A stretch of 64,000 nucleotides of DNA from Bacteroidota bacterium (GCA_016721305.1 JADKIH010000005.1:124001-188000), one strand, 5' to 3'; counted from the stretch's first letter, positions 9,343 through 19,040 are shown. The notes: generated by a model not told the origin, from the letters alone. Numbers and translations: made by a program.

Positions 9343-10581
9343 ATGGACAGTAAAAGTTTCGAAGATTTTAATTTCTCAGATGATTTAATGGAAGGCTTGT
9401 ATACCATGGGGTATGATGTGCCTACGCCTATCCAACAGTTGGTTATTCCTGAAATTTTGCAGAATAAAGACGTATTAGCCTGTGCTCAGACGGGTACGGG
9501 TAAGACTGCAGCCTACTTGCTGCCTACACTTCAACGTATTTCCGAATTGAAAATCCCTCATACCTCAGTTCTCATCATTGCTCCTACTCGAGAATTGGCT
9601 CATCAGATCGATCAGTCGTTTCAGGGTTTGGCTTACTTCACGCACGCCAGCTCCATCGCCATTTACGGTGGAAACGACGGCATGTCGTTCGAACGGGAAA
9701 AGAAGGCATTGATGGAAGGTACTTCCGTCGTTATAGCAACACCGGGACGATTGCTGAGTCACTTGCGAATGGGTTACGTGAAATTCAATCTGCTCGATAC
9801 TCTCATCCTCGACGAAGCCGATAAAATGCTCGACATGGGATTTTCAGACGATATCGTTGCCATCACTCAGTTCCTGCCGGAGAAAAGACAGAATCTTTTA
9901 TTCAGCGCTACCATGCCGGCAAAAATTCGTCCGCTTGCCAAGCGAATGATGAAAGATCCTGTCGAAGTAAACATCGCCATCAGTAAACCTGCTGCCGGTA
10001 TCACTCAGGAAGCTTATGTTGTTCACGATGCTCAAAAAGCTAAACTGCTACTTTCTCTGCTCGAAGGAAAAGACATTGCCAGCATTCTGATCTTTGCTTC
10101 AACAAAGCTCGTCGTGAAATCGCTCGAAAAAGAATTACAGCGTGCTAACATTTCCTGCAACGCCATTCATAGCGACTTGACTCAGGAACGACGCGAAGAA
10201 GTTCTACTGAAATTCAGAAACAGAAATGTTCCCGTACTGATCGCTACCGACATTCTCTCTCGCGGTATCGACGTTGAAAATATCGGTCTCGTTATTAATT
10301 ACGATGTTCCCGGCGATGCCGAAGATTACGTTCACCGTGTCGGTCGTACTGCCCGTGCTGAGACAACAGGTCGTGCAGTTACGCTCATCGGACCGAAAGA
10401 TCAAAGTCGTTTCGCGCAGATTGAAGAGCTCATCGAAACAACAGTTCCCAAACTTGAATTGCCGGCCGAACTCGGACCGGGTCCCGAATGGAATCCGTTG
10501 AAGAAAAAAAGCTTCGGTGGCGGCGGCGGATTCAAAGGAGGGAAACGTCGATTCAACAACAAACCTAAACGCAAAGCCTGA
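9343..10581 (+). CDS. DEAD-box ATP-dependent RNA helicase, RhlE-like
   Basis: 412 residues from the ATG at 9343 (a TTG 18 bp upstream is less likely). All helicase motifs are visible in order: Q motif PTPIQQ, motif I AQTGTGKT, PTRELAHQ, TPGR, DEAD, SAT, ATDILSRGID, and HRVGRTAR. The C-terminal tail is short and rich in Gly, Lys and Arg (FGGGGGFKGGKRRFNNK), as in RNA-binding RhlE-type proteins. It unwinds RNA duplexes with ATP in the cytoplasm, in ribosome assembly or mRNA turnover. The upstream region is a repeat mosaic, so cold-shock or growth control cannot be read from it. Confidence 0.93.
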   Translation: MDSKSFEDFNFSDDLMEGLYTMGYDVPTPIQQLVIPEILQNKDVLACAQTGTGKTAAYLLPTLQRISELKIPHTSVLIIAPTRELAHQIDQSFQGLAYFTHASSIAIYGGNDGMSFEREKKALMEGTSVVIATPGRLLSHLRMGYVKFNLLDTLILDEADKMLDMGFSDDIVAITQFLPEKRQNLLFSATMPAKIRPLAKRMMKDPVEVNIAISKPAAGITQEAYVVHDAQKAKLLLSLLEGKDIASILIFASTKLVVKSLEKELQRANISCNAIHSDLTQERREEVLLKFRNRNVPVLIATDILSRGIDVENIGLVINYDVPGDAEDYVHRVGRTARAETTGRAVTLIGPKDQSRFAQIEELIETTVPKLELPAELGPGPEWNPLKKKSFGGGGGFKGGKRRFNNKPKRKA

Positions 10582-10600
10582 ACACTTATATTCACACATC

Positions 10601-11308
10601 ATGAAAAAAATCTTCTCCGCTATTACTTTGCTTGCATTGGCATTTTCTCTTTCCAATTGCAATTGGTGCACAAAAGGATCCGGTCCTTTAAAAACGGAAA
10701 CAAGAGAAGCTGACAACATTACCAAGATAGAAGTTTCACTCGATGCTCAAGTCACTGTGAGAAAAGGCAAACAAGCTTCTATCAGCATTACTGCTCAGGA
10801 AAATCTGCTTGAAAAAATTGAAACGAATATTCATGGCGGGAAACTGGAAATCGAAAGCTCGCATTGCATTTCTCCTAGTGAACCGATTCAAATCGAAATC
10901 GTCGTTACCGATCTGACACTTTTATCACTCTCCGGCAGCGGGAACATCACTTTGCCCGACACCATCATGACGGACGAAATCAAAATCGAACTCGCCGGAT
11001 CGGGAAATATTGACTGCAAGCTCATCGCCTCGAAAATTACGAATGAAATTGCAGGATCGGGAAATATTATGCTCGCAGGTTCCGCCAACGAAGTCTCTAT
11101 CGAAATCGCAGGGTCAGGCGAAGTAAAAGCAAATGATCTTCCTTGCAACTCTCTCGATGCGGATATCAGCGGATCAGGAAATGCTTACGTCTACGTTATT
11201 CAAAGCCTAAAAGCACAGGTAAACGGAAGCGGAGAAATTCACTACAAAGGAAAACCTTCTGTTAGGTCGGAGGTGAATGGGTCGGGGAAGGTGTCGGATG
11301 ACAATTAG
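10601..11308 (+). CDS. DUF2807 (head GIN domain) lipoprotein
   Basis: 235 residues. The start at 10601 gives a signal sequence ending in a plausible lipobox (LSNC), although the frame is open further upstream. The body is a right-handed beta-helix-like DUF2807 domain with seven GSG turns: LSGSGNITL, LAGSGNID, IAGSGNIML, IAGSGEVKA, ISGSGNAYV, VNGSGEIHY and VNGSGKVSD. The family is called a putative auto-transporter adhesin, but its real role is unknown. The gene lies 19 bp after the helicase and could be co-transcribed with it. Its stop codon (TAG) is part of the octamer array that follows. Confidence 0.85.
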   Translation: MKKIFSAITLLALAFSLSNCNWCTKGSGPLKTETREADNITKIEVSLDAQVTVRKGKQASISITAQENLLEKIETNIHGGKLEIESSHCISPSEPIQIEIVVTDLTLLSLSGSGNITLPDTIMTDEIKIELAGSGNIDCKLIASKITNEIAGSGNIMLAGSANEVSIEIAGSGEVKANDLPCNSLDADISGSGNAYVYVIQSLKAQVNGSGEIHYKGKPSVRSEVNGSGKVSDDN

Positions 11309-11508
11309 ACGATTAGCTGATTAGCTGATTAGCTGATTAGCTGATTTTACGAAAGCATTGAAGCCGCATACTTTGAAGGATGCGGCTTCAATATTTTATT
11401 TGAAACGAATTATTCGTAATTAAACCGAGTACATCAGCTAATTAACTAATCAGCTAATCAGCTAATCACCTTATCAGCTAATCAACGAATTAACGAATCA
11501 ACGAATTA
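11299..11508. repeat. Fold-back octamer array around a terminator
   Basis: GATTAGCT units (11301-11345) and inverted AGCTAATC/AACGAATT units (11437-11508) flank a strong hairpin: an 11-bp stem TGAAGCCGCAT / ATGCGGCTTCA at 11359-11369 and 11380-11390, followed by ATATTTTATT. The arrays run into both convergent genes and supply the stop codon of each. Confidence 0.85.
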
Positions 11509-13357
11509 AGAAAGGTTGGGAATAAACCCCGCCGCTTGTAACAACTTTCATAGTATACAATCCGCTCGCGAGGTCAGCTGTGCTGATTTGTTTTTCACTT
11601 CCGCTGAGACAAATTTTTCCGAGACCGTTAATGATACTCCAGCTTTGAATCATTTCGTTGTTTTTCATCTGAATGTTGATAAAATCGTTCGCCGGATTTG
11701 GATAAATTGAAACGGACTGGTTTTTCAATTCATTTACGCCTGCAAGGACGGTGATCAAAGTGCCTGGATTTGTATTCACGGGAAGGAAAATTTCCTGATT
11801 GTTATTCCAGATTCCGTTTGAAATTAATTGAACAGCCGGATCAAACGTAAGTGACATCGGACCGGAAATATTGTTCCTTAAAACAAAATTTAATTGTGCG
11901 ATCGGACCATTACCTGTAACTTGAATTCTGTCGGTACGAACCATTCCGAAATCTATAAATCCATCGATCGGAAAATCTTCGGTGAGAGAAATCATATCCA
12001 AACCAAGAACGCCCATCCATGATGTCGGATAGGTAACACTTACCGATCCGGGAACTACAAATGCCGGATCATAAAAGAGCCGCGCTGCTAGTCCATATAC
12101 ATAAGGAGGCATTGCCGTTGCACTCAAATCAATTGACAAATGAACGGTATCGCCTGCACTGAAAGAACCTGAACCAACTAGTACTTGTAATGTAGGATCA
12201 GTAACGCGTGTCGTAACCGGAACCATGCGGTCAGTATGAGAGTAATTCGGTAAGCGCGCTCCGTAATTTTGTTGAATTCCAAAGACGTCATTCATATCTA
12301 TAACTCCATCGCCGGTGCAATCGGCATTCTTCATATCAACCAAGTCTTGCAAATACATAACTCCACTAAAACCCAATGACTGCATCCAATCATTAGATTG
12401 TTGGCCAACCCAACTTGTTGAAATGCCTTGACGAGGAACGCCAACGTTGCTATAATAAATACCTATTGCGAATAAGTCTTCCATATTCACTTCGCCATCG
12501 CGATTCGTATTTCCAGGCCATACATTACAATCGATAATATCTTCAACGGTGTAGAATGTGTCTGTCTGCACCCCATTTGAAATAATCAAGGTTACCAGGT
12601 ATGTTCCGGGAACTGAATACTGATGCATTCCCGACGAATCAGTCGATGTATTCAAAGCTCCTGATGCCGGATCACCATAATTCCATAAATAAGAAGTTGG
12701 AGTGGTGTAATAAGCTACATTCATGTAGGTCACATTCTGCACACAATCGCCACTGAGATTATTGTAAATCGTCGCCATCAGACAATCAGTGTAAACTGTA
12801 ACAGTTTGTACTAAAGTATCTGATTGCGTACCATCAGATGTAATAAGAGTAACAGTAAAAGTTCCTGTTGATGAAAATGTGTGATAAGGATTCGTTTGCG
12901 ATGTCGTATCGTCGCTTCCTGATGCCGGATCACCAAAATCCCAGAATGAACTGGTGTAATGACCTGTCGACTCGTTAGTAAACTGAATAAAATTGCTTCC
13001 CTGGCAGAATGTGGAGAAGGCTGCATTAAAGCAATCCGTTCCGATAGTCAGGATTTCCGTACGATAATCCCACTCTGCACCAATATTCACAAACAAGGTA
13101 ACATAGTATGTTCCAGGATTAACAAAGACATGATACGCATCCGTGTCATGAGAAATATTTCCCGCACCGGATATACTGTCGCCAAAATCCCATGTGTAAA
13201 CCGCAGCCTGATCCCAGGCATAAAAGAAAACAGTATCGCCTGCACAAGCGTATGTGTGAGTGAATGTCGCATTACATGCTTTAGATGACGTAGCACTCAA
13301 CGTCATAATCACCAAAACACACACGAAGCGTACTAATAGGTAAAGCTTATTTTTCAT
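11498..13357 (-). CDS. Secreted PKD-repeat protein with T9SS type A sorting domain
   Basis: 619 residues with an N-terminal signal peptide (MKNKLYLLVRFVCVLVIM). Three PKD domains follow, recognised by YTWDFGDSISG, SSFWDFGDPASG and SYLWNYGDPASG with HTF/HQYSVPGTYxVTL ends. Two dockerin-like Ca-loops follow (NTNRDGEVNMED, DCTGDGVIDMND), then a cohesin-like domain. The last 75 residues are a type A T9SS tail (SIYPNPANDFINIQ, ending FLIR). It is exported across the outer membrane by T9SS and probably anchored or released at the surface. The final codons and stop lie inside the octamer array, so the last residue or two may vary between strains. Confidence 0.87.
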   Translation of the reverse strand: MKNKLYLLVRFVCVLVIMTLSATSSKACNATFTHTYACAGDTVFFYAWDQAAVYTWDFGDSISGAGNISHDTDAYHVFVNPGTYYVTLFVNIGAEWDYRTEILTIGTDCFNAAFSTFCQGSNFIQFTNESTGHYTSSFWDFGDPASGSDDTTSQTNPYHTFSSTGTFTVTLITSDGTQSDTLVQTVTVYTDCLMATIYNNLSGDCVQNVTYMNVAYYTTPTSYLWNYGDPASGALNTSTDSSGMHQYSVPGTYLVTLIISNGVQTDTFYTVEDIIDCNVWPGNTNRDGEVNMEDLFAIGIYYSNVGVPRQGISTSWVGQQSNDWMQSLGFSGVMYLQDLVDMKNADCTGDGVIDMNDVFGIQQNYGARLPNYSHTDRMVPVTTRVTDPTLQVLVGSGSFSAGDTVHLSIDLSATAMPPYVYGLAARLFYDPAFVVPGSVSVTYPTSWMGVLGLDMISLTEDFPIDGFIDFGMVRTDRIQVTGNGPIAQLNFVLRNNISGPMSLTFDPAVQLISNGIWNNNQEIFLPVNTNPGTLITVLAGVNELKNQSVSIYPNPANDFINIQMKNNEMIQSWSIINGLGKICLSGSEKQISTADLASGLYTMKVVTSGGVYSQPFLIR

Positions 13358-13477
13358 GGAAAGTTGTTTTTTCGAGTACCAAAAATAGAAGAAATTTTCG
13401 TTTCTCCTAACTGATTACTCGAAACTTTAGCCCTGGATGTTGGGCGGGGTAACTGTATCTGTATATGAAACGGGCTC

Positions 13478-13525
13478 AATTAGCAAATTAGCTAATTAGG
13501 TAATTAGCTAATTTGCTAATTGGGC
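13478..13525. repeat. Octamer palindromic array (AATTAGC)
   Basis: CAATTAGCAAATTAGCTAATTA and its near inverse, TTAGCTAATTTGCTAATTG, form a hairpin about 45 bp long. It extends into the end of the next gene, where it encodes the last codons Gln-Leu-Ala-Asn and the stop. Confidence 0.85.
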
Positions 13526-13984
13526 CAGCAACGGAGCATAGTCAAACCGTAAATCCTCATGCAGCTTCGAAATGGCTTTTTCGATCTTTTTAACCTGATT
13601 TACGTAGAGATTTACCAAAACAGGGCTGTTCTTATATGGAATACCTGACTCTCTTAATTTCATGCAGAAATAGTAGATCAATTCGATCTCGGTTTCTTTT
13701 TTGCCCGAATAACGGCATAGCTTCGTGATATTCCTTAAAATTTTACGCAGACTCTTTTTCGCGAGGTACAAATTACTGCGATTCATTTCGACAAAATACT
13801 GATCGGTCTCCGCTTTGACGGATTCAATAAAAGTGGCTTCGTCATTTGAATCAAAAAGCAAGTAAGTGAGCAATTCCTTATTCTCATTCTTGTACTTCGC
13901 CAAACGAACGCAAATTTCCTGCAGCTTCTTCGGAGGCTGAAGAGCTAACTCCTTTTGTAAATCGGAAATTGTCTGGGATTTCAT
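13508..13984 (-). CDS. Conserved hypothetical alpha-helical protein
   Basis: 158 residues starting at MKSQTISDLQ, a better start than the ATG three codons upstream. The protein has no signal peptide, is very rich in Lys and Glu, and is predicted by eye to be all helical (LQEICVRLAKYKNENKELL, AKKSLRKILRNITKLC). I do not recognise the family; similar DUF-less proteins of this size are known in Bacteroidota. The C-terminal QLAN and stop codon lie within the octamer repeat, so the natural end may have been extended or cut by the repeat. It is followed on the same strand by a PKD protein and preceded by folB. Confidence 0.65.
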   Translation of the reverse strand: MKSQTISDLQKELALQPPKKLQEICVRLAKYKNENKELLTYLLFDSNDEATFIESVKAETDQYFVEMNRSNLYLAKKSLRKILRNITKLCRYSGKKETEIELIYYFCMKLRESGIPYKNSPVLVNLYVNQVKKIEKAISKLHEDLRFDYAPLLAQLAN

Positions 13985-14060
13985 TGGCCACAAATCTACT
14001 CGGTAGCGGCATGTTATGGCTGTCCGAAAAAACTTTCTGTTAACAGCAATTTGGGAAAAA

Positions 14061-14411
14061 CTAACGAATAACTTCCACCGTTACCGAGGCTACATCTCCA
14101 TTCATCGGTGGAGCAATCTTCGTTACCCGTACACGCACTTTTTCAATCTGCGGGATTTCTGCTCTCAATGCATCGCCAATTCGCGCAGCCGCATGCTCAA
14201 TTAACTTCGAACGAATCTTCATCTCGCGCTTCACGATTTCGTAAACGTCGCAATAATCAACCGTCTTGGATAAGTCGTCATTCTTCTCGGCCAGGTAAAA
14301 ATCGGTTTTAATCTTTACATCCACCACATAGTCGCCACCAATCACCGCTTCCTCAGGAAGACAGCCATGGTATGCGTGTACGCGGATTGAATTAACGGTG
14401 ATGATGCCCAT
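14061..14411 (-). CDS. folB: Dihydroneopterin aldolase
   Basis: 116 residues, the usual size for FolB. It converts 7,8-dihydroneopterin to 6-hydroxymethyl-7,8-dihydropterin and glycolaldehyde in folate synthesis. Family features are the N-terminal IRVHAYHGCLPEE, the active-site-type glutamate in the YHGxxxEE segment, VDYCDVYEIV, the LIEHAAARIGDAL helix, and the C-terminal VRVRVTKIAPPM. The gene lies downstream of glnS on the same strand, separated by a long perfect hairpin that may reduce read-through. Confidence 0.92.
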   Translation of the reverse strand: MGIITVNSIRVHAYHGCLPEEAVIGGDYVVDVKIKTDFYLAEKNDDLSKTVDYCDVYEIVKREMKIRSKLIEHAAARIGDALRAEIPQIEKVRVRVTKIAPPMNGDVASVTVEVIR

Positions 14412-14429
14412 CGCTTTTTATTGAAGTTG

Positions 14430-14504
14430 TTCAAGGTTCAAAGTTCAAGGTTCAAAGTTCAAGGTTCGACGTTGAACTTTGAACCTTGAACTTTGAACCT
14501 TGAA
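14430..14504. repeat. Perfect 33-bp fold-back of GGTTCAA/AGTTCAA heptamers
   Basis: Alternating heptamers GTTCAAG and GTTCAAA at 14430-14462 are perfectly complementary to 14472-14504, leaving a 9-nt loop. The hairpin starts 6 bp after the glnS stop and ends 18 bp before folB begins on the other side. It should be a very stable RNA structure between the two genes. Confidence 0.95.
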
Positions 14505-14510
14505 CCAAAA

Positions 14511-16181
14511 CTAAGCTTTCTTCGTCTCCTTCGCCCAAGAATCCTTCAACCCCACAGTGCGGTTAAAGATGAGCTTGTCGGCTGTTGAATCCTGATCGAG
14601 GCAGAAGTATCCTTTGCGGATGAACTGATAACGATCGCCTGTTGTAGCATTTTTCAATGCAGGCTCCGCGTATGCTGTTGTGATAACTTCTAAGCTATTC
14701 GGATTGATATGATCTTTGAAATCGCCTTCAGCACTCGAAGGATCTTCCGGCAGGAACAAACGATCGTACATTCGAAGCTCACAGGCAAAACCGTGTTGTG
14801 CGCTTACCCAATGCAGAGTTCCTTTTACGTTGATACCGCTTGTATCGCTTCCACTCTTACTTTCCGGAATGTAATTGCAATGTATCTCAGTGATCTTTCC
14901 GCTTTCGTCTTTCTTGTATGATGTACATTCTACAATGTATGCATGCTTCAAACGAACTTTCAGACCGGGTCCGAGGCGGAAGTATTTCTTCGTCGGTTCT
15001 TCCATGAAGTCGTCGCGCTCAATCCAAAGTTCACGACTGAACGGTAAATCGCGCATGCCTCCTTTGTCCTCTAACTCCGGATTGTTTTCGCCATGCAGAA
15101 TTTCGCCATTGCCTTCCGGATAATTGTCGATGATGAGTTTCACCGGATCAACTACAACCATCACGCGATTCGAGCGCTTGTTCAAGTCTTCACGAATGAA
15201 GTGCTCGAGCAAACCAACATCGATCATATTCTCACGACGAGCTACTCCGATGCGATCGCAGAACTCACGGATACTTTCCGGCGTGTAGCCGCGACGACGA
15301 TAACCGCTGATTGTCGGCATACGAGGATCATCCCAGCCGCTTACGTATTTCTCGTTTACCAGTTGGAGAAGCTTACGCTTGCTCATAACCGTGTAAGTAA
15401 GATTCAAACGAGCGAACTCATACTGCTTGCTTGGGAAAATTTCCAATTGCTGAATGAACCATTCGTATAACGGGCGGTGAACTTCAAATTCCAGTGTACA
15501 AATCGAATGCGTAATTTTTTCAATTGAATCGCATTGTCCGTGTGCAAAATCGTACATCGGATAAATGCACCACTTATCACCTGTACGGTGATGATGTGCA
15601 TGCTTGATACGATACATAAGCGGGTCGCGCAAATGCATATTCGGCGATGCCATATCGACTTTCGCACGAAGTACTTTTTCACCGTCTTTAAACTCTCCTG
15701 CACGCATGCGCGCAAAGAGGTCGAGATTTTCTTCAACAGAACGATCGCGGAACGGACTATTCTTTCCGGGCTCGGTAGGTGTGCCTTTCATCGCTGCAAT
15801 TTCTTCAGCCGATGAGTCGTCGACGTAAGCAAGACCTTTCTTGATCAGCGTACACGCGAATTCATAAATCTGTTCGAAATAATCTGACGCATAGAACACA
15901 TTATCCCAGTTAAAACCTAACCAGCGGATATCGTTCATAATGCTCTCTACATATTCTGTATCCTCCGTAACCGGATTCGTATCATCGAAACGCAAATTGG
16001 TTTTTCCGCCAAATGTCTGTGCCAATCCGAAATTGAGACAAATAGATTTCGAGTGACCGATATGGAGATATCCATTCGGCTCCGGCGGGAAGCGTGTAAG
16101 AACGCGACCACCGTGTTTTCCATTTTTCACATCTTCCTCTACAATTTCTTCAAGGAAGTTTTGATTCTTTTCAGTTGACAT
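14511..16181 (-). CDS. glnS: Glutaminyl-tRNA synthetase
   Basis: 556 residues, the usual length of bacterial GlnRS. It charges tRNA-Gln with glutamine. The class I signature HIGH appears in FPPEPNGYLHIGHSKS, FDDTNP follows, and the KMSKS-type motif is VMSKRKL. The beta-barrel anticodon domain ends near DSWAKETKKA. The start codon lies one base after the gltX stop, so the two synthetases form a tight operon and are probably translationally linked. Having GlnRS suggests direct charging rather than reliance on the GatCAB route for Gln. Confidence 0.96.
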   Translation of the reverse strand: MSTEKNQNFLEEIVEEDVKNGKHGGRVLTRFPPEPNGYLHIGHSKSICLNFGLAQTFGGKTNLRFDDTNPVTEDTEYVESIMNDIRWLGFNWDNVFYASDYFEQIYEFACTLIKKGLAYVDDSSAEEIAAMKGTPTEPGKNSPFRDRSVEENLDLFARMRAGEFKDGEKVLRAKVDMASPNMHLRDPLMYRIKHAHHHRTGDKWCIYPMYDFAHGQCDSIEKITHSICTLEFEVHRPLYEWFIQQLEIFPSKQYEFARLNLTYTVMSKRKLLQLVNEKYVSGWDDPRMPTISGYRRRGYTPESIREFCDRIGVARRENMIDVGLLEHFIREDLNKRSNRVMVVVDPVKLIIDNYPEGNGEILHGENNPELEDKGGMRDLPFSRELWIERDDFMEEPTKKYFRLGPGLKVRLKHAYIVECTSYKKDESGKITEIHCNYIPESKSGSDTSGINVKGTLHWVSAQHGFACELRMYDRLFLPEDPSSAEGDFKDHINPNSLEVITTAYAEPALKNATTGDRYQFIRKGYFCLDQDSTADKLIFNRTVGLKDSWAKETKKA

Positions 16182-16182
16182 A

Positions 16183-17745
16183 TTACGATTTGGCAGTTGC
16201 CATTTGTGGTATAACTAATAAACTTTTTTCAATTCGATTGCAGATCTCTTCGTTCCCGAGCAATTCAACCATCGGAAATAATTCGACGCCGGCTCCTGCT
16301 CCACTTACAATTACACGGAACAATTGCAATACTTCGCCCGGCTTTAGATTCATCGCTGCGGCAATTTCTTTAAACTTTGCCTCTGCATCGGCTGCGGTAA
16401 ACGAAGTCATTGATCCGTACTCCTGCATCACCTTTTGAAAGAAGTCTTCAAATCCGGCTTTCCATTTTTTCGTAACAACGGCTTCGTCGTATGAAGTTGG
16501 TTCAACAAAGAGATAAGAGCCTTTATCCGAAAACTCCGATTCAAATTGTACGCGTTCGATAAGAAGAGCAACAACTTTTTCCAGATAATCACCGGTTAAA
16601 CGACGGTCGCCACTTGGAATTTGGTATTTGTCCTGAGCGATTGACATCAATTGCACGGCGAGTTCACGATGTGAAGTACGACGAAGATATTGCTCGTTGA
16701 ACCATTTCGTTTTATCCGGATCGAATTTCGCTCCGCTCTTGCTTACGCGTTCGAGAGAGAAATCCTGAATCAACTCGTCCATCGTGAAAATTTCCTGGTC
16801 GCCACTTGGATGCCATCCCAGCAATGCAATCATGTTCACAAATGCAGCAGGAATGTAATCGCGCTCACGATAACCCGATGAAAGTTCTCCCGTCTGCGGA
16901 TCTTTCCAGTTCAATGGAAACACAGGAAAGCCCAAACGATCACCGTCACGCTTGCTCAGCTTACCATTGCCATCAGGTTTCAAAAGAAGAGGGAGATGCG
17001 AAAACTTCGGCATCACTTCTTCCCATCCGAGGTAACGGTAAAGCAACACATGCAATGGTGCCGATGGCAACCATTCCTCGCCACGAATAACGTGCGTTAT
17101 CTTCATCAGATAATCGTCGACAACATTGGCTAAGTGGTACGTTGGCATTCCGTCGCTTTTGAAAAGCACTTTGTCGTCGAGCTGACTTGTATTCACCGAT
17201 ACTTCGCCACGAATCAGATCATGAACCAATACAGTTTCATTTTCCGGAATCTTGATGCGGATAACAAATGAATCGCCGGCTTGAATACGACGTTCAACTT
17301 CCTCGTCAGACAAGGTGATCGAATTGACCAGATGCTTACGAGTAGTTGAATTATAGGAGAAGGCCGATTTCTCAGCTTCTAATTTCTTTCGCAAAATGTC
17401 GAGCTCTTCTTCCGTGTCGAAAGCGTAATAGGCATTTCCTTCGTCGACCAATTTTTCGGCATACTGACGATAAATGGCCATGCGCTCACTTTGACGATAT
17501 GGTTTATGAGGGCCATCGCCAAAACCAACACCTTCGTTCGGACAAATACCCGCCCATTTCAACGACTCGATGATGTAATCCTCGGCGCCCGGAACGAAAC
17601 GGTTCTGGTCGGTATCTTCAATACGGAGAATAAAATCGCCGCCATGTTTCTTGGCAAAAAGGTAATTGTACAAAGCCGTCCTAACCCCGCCAATATGCAG
17701 CGGACCGGTAGGAGAAGGCGCAAAACGAACACGAACTTTTGACAT
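16183..17745 (-). CDS. gltX: Glutamyl-tRNA synthetase
   Basis: 520 residues. It charges tRNA-Glu. Motifs seen: FAPSPTGPLHIGGVRTALYN (the HIGH region as HIGG), FILRIEDTDQNR, and KLSKRDGD as KMSKS. The C-terminal helical anticodon-binding domain (RVQFESEFSDKG onward) is of the usual bacterial kind. It is the first gene of a gltX-glnS pair. The DNA upstream holds short arrays but no clear TAnnTTTG promoter; TATCTTCG about 30 bp upstream on the coding strand is a weak candidate. Confidence 0.96.
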   Translation of the reverse strand: MSKVRVRFAPSPTGPLHIGGVRTALYNYLFAKKHGGDFILRIEDTDQNRFVPGAEDYIIESLKWAGICPNEGVGFGDGPHKPYRQSERMAIYRQYAEKLVDEGNAYYAFDTEEELDILRKKLEAEKSAFSYNSTTRKHLVNSITLSDEEVERRIQAGDSFVIRIKIPENETVLVHDLIRGEVSVNTSQLDDKVLFKSDGMPTYHLANVVDDYLMKITHVIRGEEWLPSAPLHVLLYRYLGWEEVMPKFSHLPLLLKPDGNGKLSKRDGDRLGFPVFPLNWKDPQTGELSSGYRERDYIPAAFVNMIALLGWHPSGDQEIFTMDELIQDFSLERVSKSGAKFDPDKTKWFNEQYLRRTSHRELAVQLMSIAQDKYQIPSGDRRLTGDYLEKVVALLIERVQFESEFSDKGSYLFVEPTSYDEAVVTKKWKAGFEDFFQKVMQEYGSMTSFTAADAEAKFKEIAAAMNLKPGEVLQLFRVIVSGAGAGVELFPMVELLGNEEICNRIEKSLLVIPQMATAKS

Positions 17746-18260
17746 CTTTTACTTACTTATTTTCAGATTGCGAAGATAGTTAATCATAGGAGGAATCAAT
17801 TCAAAAGCCATCAGCATTTCTGCGCCTTTCTGCGAAATTTCTGCGCATTCTGCGGAAACAAATTTACCACTAAGCTCACTAAGTTCCAATCAGACCCGAG
17901 TATTTCAGCGTTTTTTCTGCGGGAAACAAATTAACCACTAAGACACTAAGACACTAAGGGTTTATACTATCATTAATCCCCTGAAAAACAGCCATCTGCC
18001 AAATTTCCCCCAAAAAAGGCATATTTTTTTTCAAAGATTGATGGTCAATTCGGGGGGAGTAGTTATGTTTATACCATCATTTTGCGTTGAGTAAGTTGTA
18101 ATTAGTAAGTTGTAAGTTGACTTGCTGTAAAGGGCCGGATCGTATCTTCCGGACAGGCTTAGATCAACTCAAGTACTTAACTAACAGTCAACTTACTAAA
18201 TTACTGCTTACCACAACCATCAGTCAACTTACTACTTACTACTTACTACTTACTACAACA
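17746..18260. other. Intergenic region with three repeat families
   Basis: The region holds TTTCTGCG-type units (17816-17858), an ACACTAAG octamer run (17933-17960), and a fold-back pair of GTAAGTTG heptamers (18088-18118) and inverted CAACTTACTACTTACTAC heptamers (18189-18258). The 70-bp spacer between them includes GGCCGGATCGTATCTTCC. The inner edge of the left arm reads AAGTTGACTTGCTGT, also seen near 43.9 kb. The right arm runs up to the next start codon. The frame is open upstream of 18261, but this is array sequence and not coding. Confidence 0.8.
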
Positions 18261-18980
18261 ATGTCCACCGAAAACCTCTCCCCCGAAAAACTCCAACTGA
18301 AAGTTGAAAATCAGAACCGTCTGATCAAAGAACTCACGAACGAAAACGAGGAGCTCTATCATCAATATAATCACCTCATGATCCGCAATGGCAAGATGCT
18401 GAAGCGTGTGGATGATCTTCAGAAAATCATCGACGACTTGCATGTTCGTATTGAGGAATTGCAGCTGATCAACGGAAATATGATGCAGATAAATGATCGT
18501 CTGCGTACAAGAAGTGATGGTAAATTCCAGACTAATAATGTTTCAAATGGCATTAATGATAGTATAAAGTCGTATTCTCATTTGACTCAGGAAGATGCCG
18601 GAATCGATATCGACGATCTGGTTGAGCGTTGGAAAAGCTTCCCGGGACAGCCGGCTCAGAACCTTCCGAATCTGAAAAAGCAGATGCTGATGTTGTCGTA
18701 TCTGTACAACACGCCTGCTATCCGTGCCAATGATCTGTTCAACATGGCACAGGTTGGAGGAGTTACCGGCGCTCGCTATGTGGCGACTTTGAAAAAATTC
18801 GGTCTCATTCGCTACACCGGCGCCCGCAAAAAAGGTCACTACGAAATCACCCGCCAGGGTATCGATTTCGTTGAAAAAGGATCTCTCCCTCTAAACCGCC
18901 CGGCTGAACTGATCGACAATGCTTCGGCGGCGACGGTTTTGAGAAAAGAGTATCATAGTCATGATGCGCAGGACCTTTAA
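18261..18980 (+). CDS. Coiled-coil plus winged-helix-like protein of unknown role
   Basis: 239 residues from the ATG at 18261; the open frame to 18117 is array sequence. Residues about 8-75 form a heptad-rich coiled coil (LKVENQNRLIKELTNENEEL, DDLQKIIDDLHVRIEELQLI). A polar linker leads to a C-terminal domain of roughly 90 residues resembling a winged helix (QMLMLSYLYNTPAIRANDL, MAQVGGVTGARYVATLKKFG, IRYTGARKKGHYEITRQG). The combination suggests a dimeric DNA-binding regulator, but I do not recognise a named family. The start codon directly follows a heptamer array, so its 5' untranslated region is array-derived. Confidence 0.75.
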   Translation: MSTENLSPEKLQLKVENQNRLIKELTNENEELYHQYNHLMIRNGKMLKRVDDLQKIIDDLHVRIEELQLINGNMMQINDRLRTRSDGKFQTNNVSNGINDSIKSYSHLTQEDAGIDIDDLVERWKSFPGQPAQNLPNLKKQMLMLSYLYNTPAIRANDLFNMAQVGGVTGARYVATLKKFGLIRYTGARKKGHYEITRQGIDFVEKGSLPLNRPAELIDNASAATVLRKEYHSHDAQDL

Positions 18981-18990
18981 ATCAATTAAT

Positions 18991-19040
18991 AATTTAGAAT
19001 TTAGAATTTAGAACCACTTCTGAATTCTAAATTCTAAATT
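18991..19040. repeat. Fold-back array of AGAATTT heptamers
   Basis: AATTTAGAATTTAGAA at 18998-19013 is the perfect inverse of 19025-19040, with an 11-nt loop. It fills most of the gap between the coiled-coil gene and the methyltransferase and ends 13 bp before the latter's ATG. A related sequence lies at 39135-39178. Confidence 0.88.
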
